From the NCBI GenBank assembly GCA_025765615.1, contig JAIVFJ010000198.1:1-64000 (forward strand): a stretch of 64,000 nt of DNA, written 5' to 3'. How positions within the stretch are numbered: the stretch's first letter is position 1; every line of letters starts with the position of its first letter. Under the pieces are notes generated by a model that worked only from the letters and a program-made list of their open reading frames with translations, ran no database searches and was not told the origin of the DNA. The position numbers and the translations under genes were made by a program. The DNA is from Zopfochytrium polystomum. Lineage: Eukaryota > Chytridiomycota > Chytridiomycetes > Chytridiales > Chytridiaceae. Shown one piece after another: positions 21,673 to 34,500 of this stretch.

Positions 21673-22252
21673 GTGTGTGTGTGTGTGTGTGTGAGTGTGT
21701 GACAGGGGGCAAGAGAGAGCGAGAGACAGAAGGACAGGGAGAGAGAGAGAGAGAGAGAGCGACAGAGCGAAGAGATGGAGAGACAGACAGCCTGTGACTG
21801 TGAGTCCCAGAGAGTGAGGGAGAGGGAGAGAGACAGAGAGAGAGAGAGAAGGAGAGAGAGCGGGAGAGGGAGAGGGAGAGAGAGAAACAGGGAGAGAGAC
21901 AGGGAGAGGGAGAGAGAGACAGAGTGAGAGACAGAGACAGAGAGACATGGAGAGAAACAGAGAAGGAGAGACAGCGAGAGAGAGCGAAGCGATAGAGAGA
22001 CAGACAGCCCTTTGACTGCCAGTCCTACAGACAGGGAGAGAGAGAAACAGGGAGAGAGAGAGAGTGAGTGAGAGAGGGAGTAAGGGAGAGAGACAGGGAG
22101 AGAGAGAGGGAGAAAGAGGGAGAGCGAGACAGGGAGAGAGAGAGAGAGAGAGAGAGGAAGAGGAGAGAGAGACAGAGAGACAGAGTAAGAGACAGAGGCA
22201 GAGAGACAGAGAGAGAGACAGAGCGAAGAGATAGAGAGACAGACAGAGAGAC
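21611..22252. repeat. GAGA/GACA-rich low-complexity tract
   Basis: Over 600 bp of nearly pure purine on the plus strand built from GAGAGA and GACAGA words, with a TG run at 21674-21690. Open frames across it translate to Ser/Leu or Arg/Glu repeats and are not taken as genes. Confidence 0.85.
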
Positions 22253-22340
22253 AGACAGCTCACTGACTGCCAGTCCTACAGACAGGGAGGTAGACAGACA
22301 ATCTGATAGACAGAAATCTGATAGACAGACAACGCATTGA

Positions 22341-23628
22341 GCTCCTTCCTTTTCTGATTTTTCTGCTGAGTTTTGATTGGGCACCAAAGACAAAAAACTG
22401 CTCCACTAATTGCAATTAGAAATTCAGTTTAGCTGTAAATCCTTGTTTTTTTTATTATATAGATATCTTGACAGAACAGGGAAAAAAAAAAAAAAGTAAA
22501 AGCTTCTGCGAAACGTTTGGTGGAACTGACTGGCAAGCAGCAAGAGGCTGTGACTGTCAGTTATTGTGCTGCATGACACCAATGGGAAGAGCAAGCCACT
22601 GCAGGCCAGGGCACTGGCTTGCGCTGTTGACAAAATACTCCATGTATGGAAACCCATTGTAAACAGTATTCCTCCTCCTCTGCGCAAGCAGATAATCATT
22701 GTAGAGGCTTTTACCCTGTGCTGGTCATGCTCAACAAGCAACTGTTGTTGTGCACATCATCTTTGTGGATCAAATATTCATAACAGAGTTTTTCTTCTCT
22801 CCAAGTTCTAATCTGGAGAAGGACCACCCACCAACACACATCTCCACCTCCTTCACTCCTTCCACTCCCTCACTCAGATTAGACTGTTTACACCAAAAAG
22901 GGAATTCATTGCGTGATCCCCAAATTTGGAAAAATTTTGGTGGATGGAAGAAAAAAAAAGAACGTAGTGGCGAAAACTTGTTGACACTGTTTCTTGACCT
23001 TTTCTTGTTTGATTTTACTCCACAATTGCTGTACGTCAAATACTCCGGTTTTGGAAGCGAACAAAAGGACTTGTCTAAAATATCAAAATGGAAAATTTAT
23101 TTACATTCCCCCAATCACCCTGCAACCTTGCCCAGCGATCTGACAGACCTGCAATTGTACGCAAATATGCATGGGCGCATTTTCTGAATTTCTTCTCTAT
23201 TCAGATCAAACCAGCGTTGCTCTATTTTTGGTGAACGGGCACAGCAAATCTCGTTTTTATTTTATTTTCCTTCAAACGTTGGGTTACTTTACGTTGGTTA
23301 CTTCAGGGGGGAGCAGGGGTTTGCAAAATTCAATTTCAATTCAATTTTTGTCTCTCAATCAATTTTCCATAGTATTGCAATCATTGACGAAAAGGGGGAA
23401 AGGACAAAACAAAGACACTCCTTTGTTTCCTTTCTCCTCCGCCTCCTCCACCACCGTCCCAAGAAGCCCCACAATCAATTCTTCGCTCCAGAAAGATCGA
23501 TTCTCTTTCAAAAGCAGCATACATTCAAAATATTCTGGCAGCATAGATTTCTGGTCGCAGTGTGAACAAAAGAACATTTGCTGAAGAGCCTCTCAACAAT
23601 GATGTTGGAGGTATCCATGACAGGTCTG
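22341..23628. other. Intergenic, nothing recognised
   Basis: AT-rich DNA between repeats with no supported gene. A short ORF at 22750-23187 (145 codons) has no recognisable content and no clear splice context. Confidence 0.5.
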
Positions 23629-23936
23629 TGTTATGAATCACCCTCTGGAAACCTCTGGAACCTTCTAGAACATTCCTTCATGGAACCTTGTGGAACCTTC
23701 TGGAACCTTCTTTGCTTTCCTGACTTGTCTTGTTGTCATTGGTATCATTGGTATCATTGTATTACAAATTGCTCTTTCTGGAAGTTTCTTTGAGTCTTGA
23801 CAAGGAAGACTCTCAAAAGGTATAAAAGGGGGATGGGGGACCTGTCCCATCCCTCAAGTGAATTATTGTTTCCAATACAATCATCACTCCTCTCAGTTCC
23901 TTGTCTGCCTTGTCCTGTCCTGCCCTGTTCCTGACA
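23629..23936 (+). repeat. Solo LTR, short form (308 bp)
   Basis: Same ends as the family but lacks exactly one 45-bp unit that carries eight HSE pentamers. Perfect 5-bp target duplication GTCTG (23624-23628 and 23937-23941). Confidence 0.95.
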
Positions 23937-24298
23937 GTCTGGGTGGTCGAAAGCACCACAACAGTGCTTCTTCCTGAGTCCATCCTCCATAATACTTTCC
24001 CAACTGCTCTTTGTTGGCGCGATAGGAGCATCTCGTGGCTGGAGCAAGCAGCTGAATGACCCAATGGGGTTTTACTGTCGGTGGAGGTCTGGGTTGCGTG
24101 GGTTGTCTGTTGCAGCAATTTATATTGCTATCAAAACAAAGCAGCCCTGGTGCCACTGACGTGATGTGATGGAGAAAAAATTGATGAAAATTGGCAATTG
24201 TGTTGGAAATTGATTGGTGTCTCTCAAGCCTTCAATACGTTGATTGATATTGATTGTTGCAAACCCCTGGGGGGGAGGTTGGAAACTCATGCGCATTC
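23937..24298. other. 362-bp spacer between two opposed solo LTRs
   Basis: No gene is seen. It holds one target-duplication copy of each neighbouring LTR (GTCTG at the left edge, CATTC at the right edge). Confidence 0.6.
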
Positions 24299-24611
24299 TG
24301 TCAGGAACATGGCAGGACAAGGCAAGGCATGGCAGACAAGGAACTGAGAGGAGTGATGATTGTATTGGAAACAATAATTCACTTGAGGGATGGGACAGGT
24401 CCCCCATCCCCCTTTTATACCTTTTGAGAGTCTTCCTTGTCAAGACTCAAAGAAACTTCCAGAAAGAGCAATTTGTAATACAATGATACCAATGATACCA
24501 ATGACAACAAGACAAGTCAGGAAAGCAAAGAAGGTTCCAGAAGGTTCCACAAGGTTCCATGAAGGAATGTTCTAGAAGGTTCCAGAGGTTTCCAGAGGGT
24601 GATTCATAACA
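24299..24611 (-). repeat. Solo LTR, short form, inverted (313 bp)
   Basis: Reverse orientation copy, TGTCAGGAAC at the left edge and GATTCATAACA at the right. Perfect target duplication CATTC (24294-24298 and 24612-24616). It also lacks the 45-bp HSE unit. Confidence 0.95.
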
Positions 24612-25510
24612 CATTCCTTTTTTGCACAAATGGGTCATGAACGCAAGCAAGCTTTAAGACAGAAGCTTGCCAACAGAGTTTTGAAGTCATGGAAAGAGTA
24701 AGTAAGAAGCCACAGTGAAAGCACTGACAACTTCAAACAGCGGGGAAAATTTTGTCCTTGCATTTTGCAGCAGATTCAGTGACAGGACGATGGGTCACAG
24801 CAGAGGACCCCAGTTTTGTAAATATGTGTTCTTGGAATCAGCACAGACGTTTTTCCTTGCGTCTTGCTTTTCTTCCATTGCGTAACCTGGCACAAATTTC
24901 ATTATGAAATCAAAAGTCCATTCGTTTGAAGAAGTTACCGGGCGAAAAACTTGAGAGTCTGAGGGTATTTCAGCGCTGTGTGCCTGGGGGTTAGCCCCAG
25001 CAATCCTGTCTGCCGTTGCTGAAAATGACTGGAGCACCTCCAAATCTGTCAAGGGTGCAAAGGAAGGTTCCGGAGGTTTCAAGGACCACATCATTGTGCT
25101 TTGTACTTGCAATTCGATAGGAACTAATTGGAGCCAAGAGCAGTTTGACTGGTCGTTCTCCATTTTTATTTTTATTTTTATTTTTTTTTTTTTTTTGGCC
25201 ACTCCAAGTGATTTCGCGACTTCCACAAGCAAAGAAAACAGGTTTCCAGAGGGGGTTTTCGAAAAAAAGGAAAATTTATTTCTCCAGTGTTTTTTTCTCT
25301 CTCTCAATCAATCTACAAGCCCTTTGCCGCGATGGCCGCCGCTGGTCACCACCAACCAACCAACCAACCAACCAACCAACCATCCCCACTCACTCTATCG
25401 CCCACACACGCACCACACACTCACTCGCCCACACTGCCCACGTTTCGCTTGCTGTTTTTCCCGAACCACATTCCCCACCCACCCCTCCTCGTTAACGCCT
25501 CTCAGCGATT
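24612..25510. other. Intergenic, 3' flank of neurofibromin gene
   Basis: Contains a poly-T run near 25184-25197 and a (CCAA)n-like run at 25352-25381. A 170-codon minus-strand ORF (24795-25307) includes a Lys/Ile low-complexity stretch and is not taken as a gene. Confidence 0.5.
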
Positions 25511-28500
25511 TCAAATAAAGGCGTTGATTTCCTCCTCAATCTTCGACACGGGGATCGACGTGCGGAACTCGCACTCGCCGGCCTCCAGCTTCGCCACCAC
25601 AGGCGACCGCAGCAGCCGCCGCACGGCGTCGGCGAGCAGGTCGACCACCACGTTGCGCGACTCGAGCGAGCACAGCACGTGCTCGCCAAAGTGGTTCGCC
25701 GCCGCGCTCACCAGCGGGTTGCCAAACATGTAGCACCACGCGATGCCCGCGAGGCCCATCTCCGACAGCCGTGCGACCAGCAGCAGGTTCGCGTACAGCG
25801 GGAACGACGACACCCCGCCGCCGCCCCCGCCCGACCCGGCGCCGTTGCTCAGCCCGCCCGGGCCGCCGCCGGCGCCGCCCGTCGGCGTCACCTGCGACCG
25901 GCGGTGTCCGAGCTGCATGCCGCCCGTCACGCCCACGGGCGCCGACGTGCCCGAGCCGCCCGAGTTGATCGAGCCCAGCGACGAGCGGCGGTTTGCGCCC
26001 GCCGACAGGAATGTCGGCGCCGTCGGGGCCGACTGCGGGGCGCAGGCCATCATGGTTTGGTAGATCAGGTGCACTTGCTTGATGAGGCCGGGCGACTGCG
26101 ACGTGGTCAGCACCGCATTCATCCGGGGCAATAGAGTTTCGTACACGTGCGTCACGACCTCGGGCGCCTCCAAAGTCATCTCTCCGAGCAAACCGTAAAT
26201 CAGCGATATCTCAGAGTCGACGTCTGTCATCTCAAGCAGGGCGACCAGAACTGTGACCACCAGCAGAGATCGGCTCGGGTCCGCCGCAGATGTGAGGAGC
26301 TCCAGGATCAGGCGGTACCAGCCATTCTCTTCAAACTCGACGTCGAACTGGTACTCTGCCAGGCCCGCTCGTTTGAATAGGCCCTTGACGTTGTTCGCGT
26401 GGGATGGAAGGAGAGCCACGACGTAACCCAAGCAGTGATCGGGAGTGTTGTTCATTGGAACGAAATCTGAGGGGGGATTTCGGCGTGCCGCCGCAAGGGC
26501 GGTCCTGAGCAGGCTTTGGGTCGCCGGGCGCATAACAGTCGAACGGTTCAAGCCCTTGAGGACCAACCCCACAAACGCAAACGAGAAGTCAGCCGAGAAC
26601 CAGATAGACGACACCTTGTCCATTTCCGTGTTCACACGCGCTTGAAGTAGCGTCTCGCCGAATCCGAGTTCGCGGAAGGCGTCGAATTTGTCGAGTATCT
26701 TGATTGTGCACTCGATCAGGTTCACAGCGGCGCAGAAGATCTCCGCGTCGCCAATAAGAATCATCCCAAGGCCAAGCCAGAAAACAGACTTTAGAATCTC
26801 CACCATTTCCACAATAAAGTCAAGACCCTCAATCATGTCGATGAGACACAAGGTTGCGCTGACAACGGTTGCCTTGACATTGTTGCTGTCGTCGAGAATG
26901 CGAAGGAGAGTGTGCAGGCAGTCCAAAGTCTCGATGAACGCGTTCGGGCTTGGGTCGGACCGCGCGAGAACGCCAAGGGCCACAAACGCACGCCGTTGCG
27001 CCAGGTCGGAGATCTCGAAAGCCTTCTCAAAGGTGAGGGACATCCAGCGAGACTTCCAGTCGGCCGCAAGGGATGGGTCGCCGGCGCCTGTGGACATGAT
27101 CTTAGCGAATTCGCTAACAATAGCGCGCAGGTTTGTCGGGTTGATTGAGGACGAAACCTCGCCCGAGAGGGAGTCATTCGAGATGACGAGAGCAGAGTGA
27201 GTGAAAGAGGGACCCCTTGTTCCACGATTGGTGGAGAGCCGTGACATCGAAATGCCGAATAGCTTGATCATTTCGTTCGAGGAGAACCTGTCTAGAATGT
27301 CCTTGAGAGTTGCGAGAGTGCCTTCGTCCAATGTGGATAGCGTGCACAAACTGTGAATAGTATTAACACAAATGGCGTGAACGGATGATCGAATGAGAGG
27401 GCGACCAAGACCGGCCGTAAGAACGACCATGTGACAAATTTCGGGCAAGTAGCGGCGAACGTCCATCAGATTGTTGAAGCTGATCATAAGCAGCAGCCTT
27501 ATAAGTACGGATATCTCTTGCCAAATCGGCTGCTCGACCACGTTCACTGTGTCCGACTCAAGGCAGCGAATCAGGCGGAACAAAAGCTTCCCGGACACGA
27601 GCTCCATGTTCACCAAAGCCAAGGTAATAAGCGTGTTTCCAGCCACCTCAACGTGCTGTGATCCAACCCCATTTTCGATCGCATTTTGAACCAAAAGTTC
27701 CAGCACAGTCCGAAGAAGCTCGTCGATGGATCCAATGATTGTCCAAATTTTCGATTGAATCAAGTGGAAGAGCTAGAAAAAAATTAGGGGGAGGTGTCAG
27801 TTGAATGCGAGTTGTTCAGGTAACGAAGCTCTTCTAACCTCGATTTCTTGGATGGTCATGTCCACCAGAAGGGCGGCAAGGGATTTAAGCTTCTGTTGGA
27901 CAGTGTCCAAGCCGCTCTCTTCCTCTGGAGAGGGAACCAAGAAGACATGATCAATTGGTGGCGCGTTTGTCCGGGTGAATTCAACCAAATTTGGAAGCCA
28001 AGGAGTCATATACTCCAGGCAAAAGAGCTTCTGCTCTTTTGTTGATTTGCTAAAGCCACGCACGCACTCTATCAGGAACTCAAGAGTGAGTTTCTTCTCA
28101 CTTGCGGCCAAGTGCTGGCTAATGGAGATGATGAAGCCCTGGTTGTTTCCAGGAATGCAGAGGCCTACAGACAAGCGTCAGTCGGGGGAAAATTTTGTTC
28201 GGCAGACGCAAAGTTTTCATCACCTTTCGCACTGAGAAGCTGATTCCCGACGTGGAAGTCAAAGTTGGAGGCCAGTGCAACCATTAGGTTGTACGAAGTC
28301 TGACGCAGAATCGGGTCCTGACTTCCCAAGTTCAACATTGCCATATTCAACAGAGTGCCCGGAACATCACCCGGACGAAGGTTTCGCTCGTCCGTAACGA
28401 AGTTCGTCGGCTTTGCACGTTTGTACTGAGCCTTCCCGGAGCGGATGTCGCGGATCATGGCATCTCGTTTTGGACTTGAGAAAACCATGCTTGAAACAAT

Positions 28501-31500
28501 GTTTCCGGCGGCAGACATGATACCGTAGGCAGTGCTCACTTTTTCGACATACTTGATAATAAGCTCAGACTTTTCGGTCACAGGGAGAACGTCTTGAAGG
28601 TCCGCAAAACGGTAGGTGTCTGTTATGACTGCTTCGAAGTTTGCTAACGGCTGTTTCTGCACCGAAATAACGTGAATCGCATCGGTAGAGACTTTAACGA
28701 TCACGGGAATGTGCTCTCGTGCATTGGTAATCTTCGACACCGGCGAGTACACCGAAATAACGTCTTTATCAAGGAAGGACAGCTTTGGAAGCTTCAACTG
28801 CTGCGCCGGGATGTAATTGTACAGCTCGTCAATGTTTGACAAGAATAGGGTGGGCCACTGAAAGTCCAGGTCGATCAAACGGCTTGAGTTCATGACGAAC
28901 TTTCGGAACGGGGTGTTGCAGTTCAAAACAAACACTCGGCTCAAATTCTGAGTGATGCTTCCAGGATTCAGTTCTTCTAAACGCTTGATCCATTGCAAGT
29001 CCCACTCGTTGTCAGACGTGAAGTATGTGACGTCAACCAGCAAATCGAAAACTCGATTGGCAGCCTGGCTGAGAACATTAAGTATGTGGAAGATCAGTAA
29101 CTCCATGTCTATCGCTTCGGTTTGGACACGGCGACAAATGAAGTACACCACAGAGTGACCGTCCTACTCAATAATGCGTTAGACGATTCTTGAGTACAGA
29201 GGACGACTAACGTACCTTGGTTACACCATGCTCGTAGCATAGCATTCGCTCCTTCATAACTTCCAGGGCCTTGTCAATGCCTGCCCTGTTCGCAACCCGA
29301 CCCATGAAATCTTGGTACAGTTGGGCGGCCATAGGAAGAGATCCAGATCTAGCTCGCGTTCGCTCCTTTGAAATGAGAGCCATTCGCAAACGATTCATGT
29401 CCGGAGCTGGGCCGAGCTGAGCAATCAAAGTGGAAAGAGAAGTGAAAAGGGCCTTGGTCTTTTCGTTCGGGCGGGATCCCAAGTTTGAGCTCTCGATTTT
29501 CTCCTGATTTAACGCTAGAGCGCGGTGCAAACGCATCAAGTCATACTCGCTGATCTCCTTCGGTAGGGGGCTTGGTTTTGCAGTCTTCTCCATACTGTTC
29601 GGGTCGTAATTCTGCAAAAGAGTTGGAAAAAAAGAAGAGATTCAATACGGACGAATCGGAGTAAGCACGACACCTACTGAAACGTAACGCATGAAACCGT
29701 GCACTCGACCAATGTTGCGTTTGAGCAGGTCATTCAAATCGACCATGAACGACTCCTTCGATCCAAACAGAACATTGTTCGCCAAGTTTTGGATAACTTT
29801 GGTTGCAAGCACCAAACCACGACGAATGTCCTTGCTCTCAATTGGAGCAAAGGTGCCCAGCGACTCGGGATTTACAATAGCTGGGCAGATAAACCGCAGG
29901 AACATGAAAGCGCCGACAGAATTTACTTGTGCATCGGGGTAACGACGGCCAACAATCAGCGAAAGTTGGTGGCAGACGTCACGAAGCTCCTGAGGAAGGT
30001 GGTGCTGCGCTCCCACGATATTGTCCAACAGTCTTTTCACAAGCATTTTCAGGTTCTTTAAGTTAATCGATGGATCATCGAATTCCGTGAGCCGGACAGG
30101 GTCGATTTCGAATGTTAGAGTCGGCTTGATCGACAAGACTTCGTCAAGCACAGGCTTTAAGGCTGCAACGAGGTAGTCGTGTCCGCAAAGCCGGGAGAAG
30201 GACGCCAAAAGTCTGGTGGCCATAGAATTCCGTCGGAACAGGTTCTGAGTGTAATCTGTTCGGGCGACTTCATGCTCGATAACCGCCGTAAGCAGCCTCT
30301 TCACGTGTCCCTTTGCCGCAAAGATCGAAATGAGGACGCTCGCAACGTCATCGCCATCCGACACTTCGGCCAGGGTGAGCGCAATTGTGAGGTCTTGGTT
30401 GACGACAAGGTCCACGAGACGTTCGTACCGTCTGTGAAGAACTTGTCCCTCCTCACCCAGACCCTCGAACTGCTCTTTGGCTCCAGACTCGAGTAAGTTG
30501 GTGAGGACTTCCATAAATGACGTTCGAATCTTGGCATCTTCGTGGTAGCCCATAGACAAGGAGTACTTCAGGCCAACTTCGATGTTCGCTGCCAGCAAGT
30601 TTGACAGAGACAGGATCGTATTCTCTTTCAACGGCTGCAACAAATTCTGGATATTTTCCCGTGCACGACTGGCGACAATGGTTGCGTCGGAAATGTTGAG
30701 CATGTCTAACTTCTTCGTCTCGGCCGTCTGGAGGTGGGAAGAAAGAATTTAGCTCAGTTCCAAGATGCGCGGAAACAAACCTCCAGCATTTTTACGCGCT
30801 GCAGAACCTTCAAGAAAAATGAGAGGTTCTTGTAGAAAAGCTTCCCTTTCTGCTCGTTGGTTGTGTCGTTCAAATCAACATCTTCTCCGCTGTTCGCCTG
30901 CGAGCGGACTTCCGTCGTCGGCTGCAGAGGCAGATTCCGCAGGAGAAGAACCAGAGCTTTCATGATTGCAAGGTCCAAGTCGCCTATCAGCTTCTCGTTC
31001 ATGGCGAGAAGATCTTCGCCCATGCTATTTTTTGGAGTCTAGGGGAAAATTGGGTGGTCAGTCCTGTCTCCACGTATTCCGATGAAAGAAACTCACTGGA
31101 ATATTCTCAGAATTCCATTCGAGAAGTACATCAACCATGCGATTTCTGAAGCGGATATCTTGTCTGATTGAAACGACCTCCTTCTTTGCCACCATGACTT
31201 CCAACAGCTGACAGATTTTGATGCGAATCTTCAAAATGACCGGCAGAAGTGCAAGATTGGTGTCCAAGCGACCGAGGTAATGCACAAAAGTCAAAATTAG
31301 GGTTCCAAAGTCGACAGATCCAGACATTGAGAGGAACTCTTGTTCTGTGACCACGTCATCGTCGGATCTCTCCAATATCATCTTGAGAACGGAAATAAAA
31401 GACTCTACGAAGAATGTTATCCGTTCATGGTTGGCGGCCTCAGGGTTCAGGAAGTTCGTCACAATGTTTTCACAATAAATGATGAGAAGGTCTTCAAAGA

Positions 31501-34500
31501 GATGGCAAGAACGGGTTAGCGAGCAGTCAATTTCGGTCGGTTGTGCAAGCAAGCATACCAAGCAGGGCGGTGCTCAGCTCATTGCCAAGGAATTCTTTCA
31601 CGTACTCGCGAATGGCAACATTGTCGCACGTCATTAGCGTCACAAGTTCGCTGATGAACAAGTCTGCCACCTCGCTTCGCTTTGGAGGCTGTCCATCGTG
31701 AGAACCACTGCCAGAACCTCCTATATCACGGCCACCACGACCAATCGTGGCATTCCGAGTGGGTCCATCCGACTGAAACGAAGGGCTTATCAGGAGGCGG
31801 TCGCTTTAAAATTCTGGATGCTTACCGCTAGAGGGAGGTGCAAACTCATCGCACCCATTGCGCACAGGAAACCCGTGAAGTTCTGCCGGTCACCTTTGTC
31901 CTCAAAAATGTCCATATTCGAAGACCCTCCCATGCCGCCCATGCCTCCAGATCCCTTGTTCGGAGACAGCATCGAGCTACATAGAATACGCCATCGTCGG
32001 TAAACTTCTTCCCATGCCGCAATATTTCCTGGTGATGGGTGCGTCGTCTTCCGGAGGATTTTGCGAATTTTCTTCTGCATTGCTTTCTGGCCAGCGATAC
32101 GGTTCGAGCCTGTCAGAACGACCTTCAGTTCGCGATATACATGAATGTTTGGTGCGATAGATAGGGGTGACGAAGATCCGTCTGTCCACATTTCCGACCT
32201 CGTTCGACGGAGCAGCTGATTGTTGCTTGCACCTGCCGAACCACCTGCATTTCCCTCTGTGTTGACACCAGCGGCCTGAATTTCCATCTGGGGCCCGCTC
32301 AGTGAGCTACCGTCCGCTATATCAAACTCCTCGGCGAGAAGGCCGATGCAGGTTACGACACTCGTTGTCACCTAAATGTTAGGGTCAGCTGGGCGCCCAG
32401 AAAATGAGGTCGCAGAACTTAAGACGTACATCAGCATCCGGAGAGCACAGAAGGATAAGCAGAGTCTTTTCGAGGAGTGTAACAGCTGAAGTCCTTTCTG
32501 CTATTCCGCTGCCAATAGTTGCAAGATCCTGCCATTTCTTCAAAAACTCGATCCGAAGAGATAGCACTTTCTCCAATACATTCAAAATGTTTTTGATCAA
32601 CACTACCAGATAGCCGTACCCTGCTTCAGCGAAGCCACTACTGCTTTGATCAAGCAGCTGTCTGCACAGAGTGGTAACGATCAAGGAGGTCGTCCTCCAA
32701 AAAACGAACATAGAGGACTCCGTTGGTCTAGCTTGGGGATGACGCCAGTCTGGCGTCGTCCCGTCCCAGGAAGAAACAAAGTCGTGCTTGAGGAGCACAG
32801 CAATACATTCCGCAGCCGAGAGGCGAACTGCTGGTGACGCGTCTTGTAAGCAATTCAAAATACCCTGGAATAAGATTCGCAGGTCCTCCATGCCAATGAT
32901 CATTGTCTCTTTCTATGAACCACGGTTGATTGTTAAGGAGCGTTGGTCCGTGCGGAGATTTCATTGCAAAGACTTACAGCAATAGCAAGGACCGGACATT
33001 TGCACCATATTTTCAGAATTCCAACGACAATATCTTTCCTCTCTGACATGAAATCTGTTGGATTTATAGGCTTACGAGCCTTCCTGTCAGAAGGCACTGC
33101 CCCCGCCTTCCTAGCACGGGCTTCTAGTTGTGCTCTGTCGCGCGACACGTGTTCCTAGGGGATGAAAGGTCAGCAGAGACCAAACAGGAAGTCGAAGAAC
33201 CGAACCATAAAGAGGCTGCGCAAAGGGGCAGCTAAGCTAGGGTCCAAGCCAGAATTCCACGGCAACGGGTACATTTCATTGACAATCTCCAGACAACTTC
33301 TAACCAAGATCACACTGTGCGCCATGGGAGTGTTGCCATCAAAGAAGCTCATCATCAAAGTCCGCAGCGTGTTCCACGGATTCAGTTTCAGCAGGGTCGT
33401 CAAGCAATCCGTCATTATATGGGGGTCAATTAAGCTACCCTCATCGCTTCCAGCCGATGGTTGTTGAAGAGGGCGGAGCATTTGGGAGAAGAGTTTGTCC
33501 TAATTCCGGTGAGCTACGAGGAATAAAGGCATCACGATTCAAACCTTCAACTCGGCCTCTAAGCTCGGTGTCATTGCTCGCAACGCCCCTCCTTCAGGTT
33601 TTCCGACAAATGTCGAAGATCGGCAAATGTCGACCAGGCACAATGAGGCAACCTCACCCAACTTTGCTTTCATTGCTTTTCTAAGGTTGTCCAGCCATGA
33701 CTGTGCCTTGGACACCATGCCGTTCGGCATCGGCCCCACAACGGTATTCTTGCCAGGGGTGTTTCCCATCCAAACAAGGGATAATATATCCGGGCAAAGA
33801 ACGAGAAGCATGGTTTGAACGGGCCAAAACACAGCGCGTCGTCGCGCGACTTGGGTCATTCCCTCACCCAAGGAGTTGAAGATGAGAAAAAGACCCTCAG
33901 GATTCCCCTCGAGCCGCTTTTGCGACGAGCAAATTCCGACGAACTCCGTAGGATGAGTCTCTATCCAGTTCCAAATCGCCTTGCGCAGAACAATTGCGGC
34001 AAGGTATTGAACGCGACGAGAGAAAGACTTGAAGCAGATGTTGTATTCTAACTCGCAGTGTTAACGCCAGGTTAATCGCAGCACTCCTACATTACCGGCA
34101 ATGACGGTTGCCAGTCTCATTCTGTTCGGATTGCACCATTCCAGATACCTGAGTTCGGTGACGTCCGCGGTTCCAATTTCATCCGAGTCGTTAAGGCCAG
34201 ATGTCGACATAAGGTATTGAAGCCTTTGCTTAATTCGTGCGAACAGCAGCGGCCAGTTGCTCCCAGAGATGTAAAAGATAATGCGGCCGGCTATTCTTTG
34301 CATTTCGGCCAAAATCTCGCCACCGGGAGGCGGTGCAAACATCTCCTTGTTGGGAAAGTATAGCTCATTTCGCGGTTGCATGAAAAAGTTTGCAATCTGC
34401 TGCGCATCGCGCTCACCGCTGCCTGCAGACGGGTACGAAGACACCATTGGCGTGTTTCCGCCGGCCATTAAGGACAGTGTGTAGTTTGTGTGGCTAATGT

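Larger units (their letters stand above)
20230..22280. repeat. Dispersed ~18-bp motif in GA/CAGA-rich DNA
   Basis: Related words such as CAGCCCATTGACTGCC (20698), CAACCCGTTGACTGCC (20741), CAGCCCATTGACTTCA (20772), CAGCCCGTTGACTTTA (20330), CAGCCCTTTGACTGCCA (22007) and CAGCTCACTGACTGCCA (22256) recur in direct orientation, often followed by a CAGA/TAGA run. This looks like a degenerate minisatellite or old repeat family. Confidence 0.6.

Noticed and set aside
21595..22340. Long Ser/Leu and Arg/Glu ORFs on both strands
   Set aside because: Produced by GAGA/GACA simple repeats in all frames.
24795..25307. 170-codon minus-strand ORF near the NF1 3' end
   Set aside because: Half is low complexity (KKKKKIKIKIK from a poly-T/TTTTA tract), the rest matches no family I know, and no splice context extends it.
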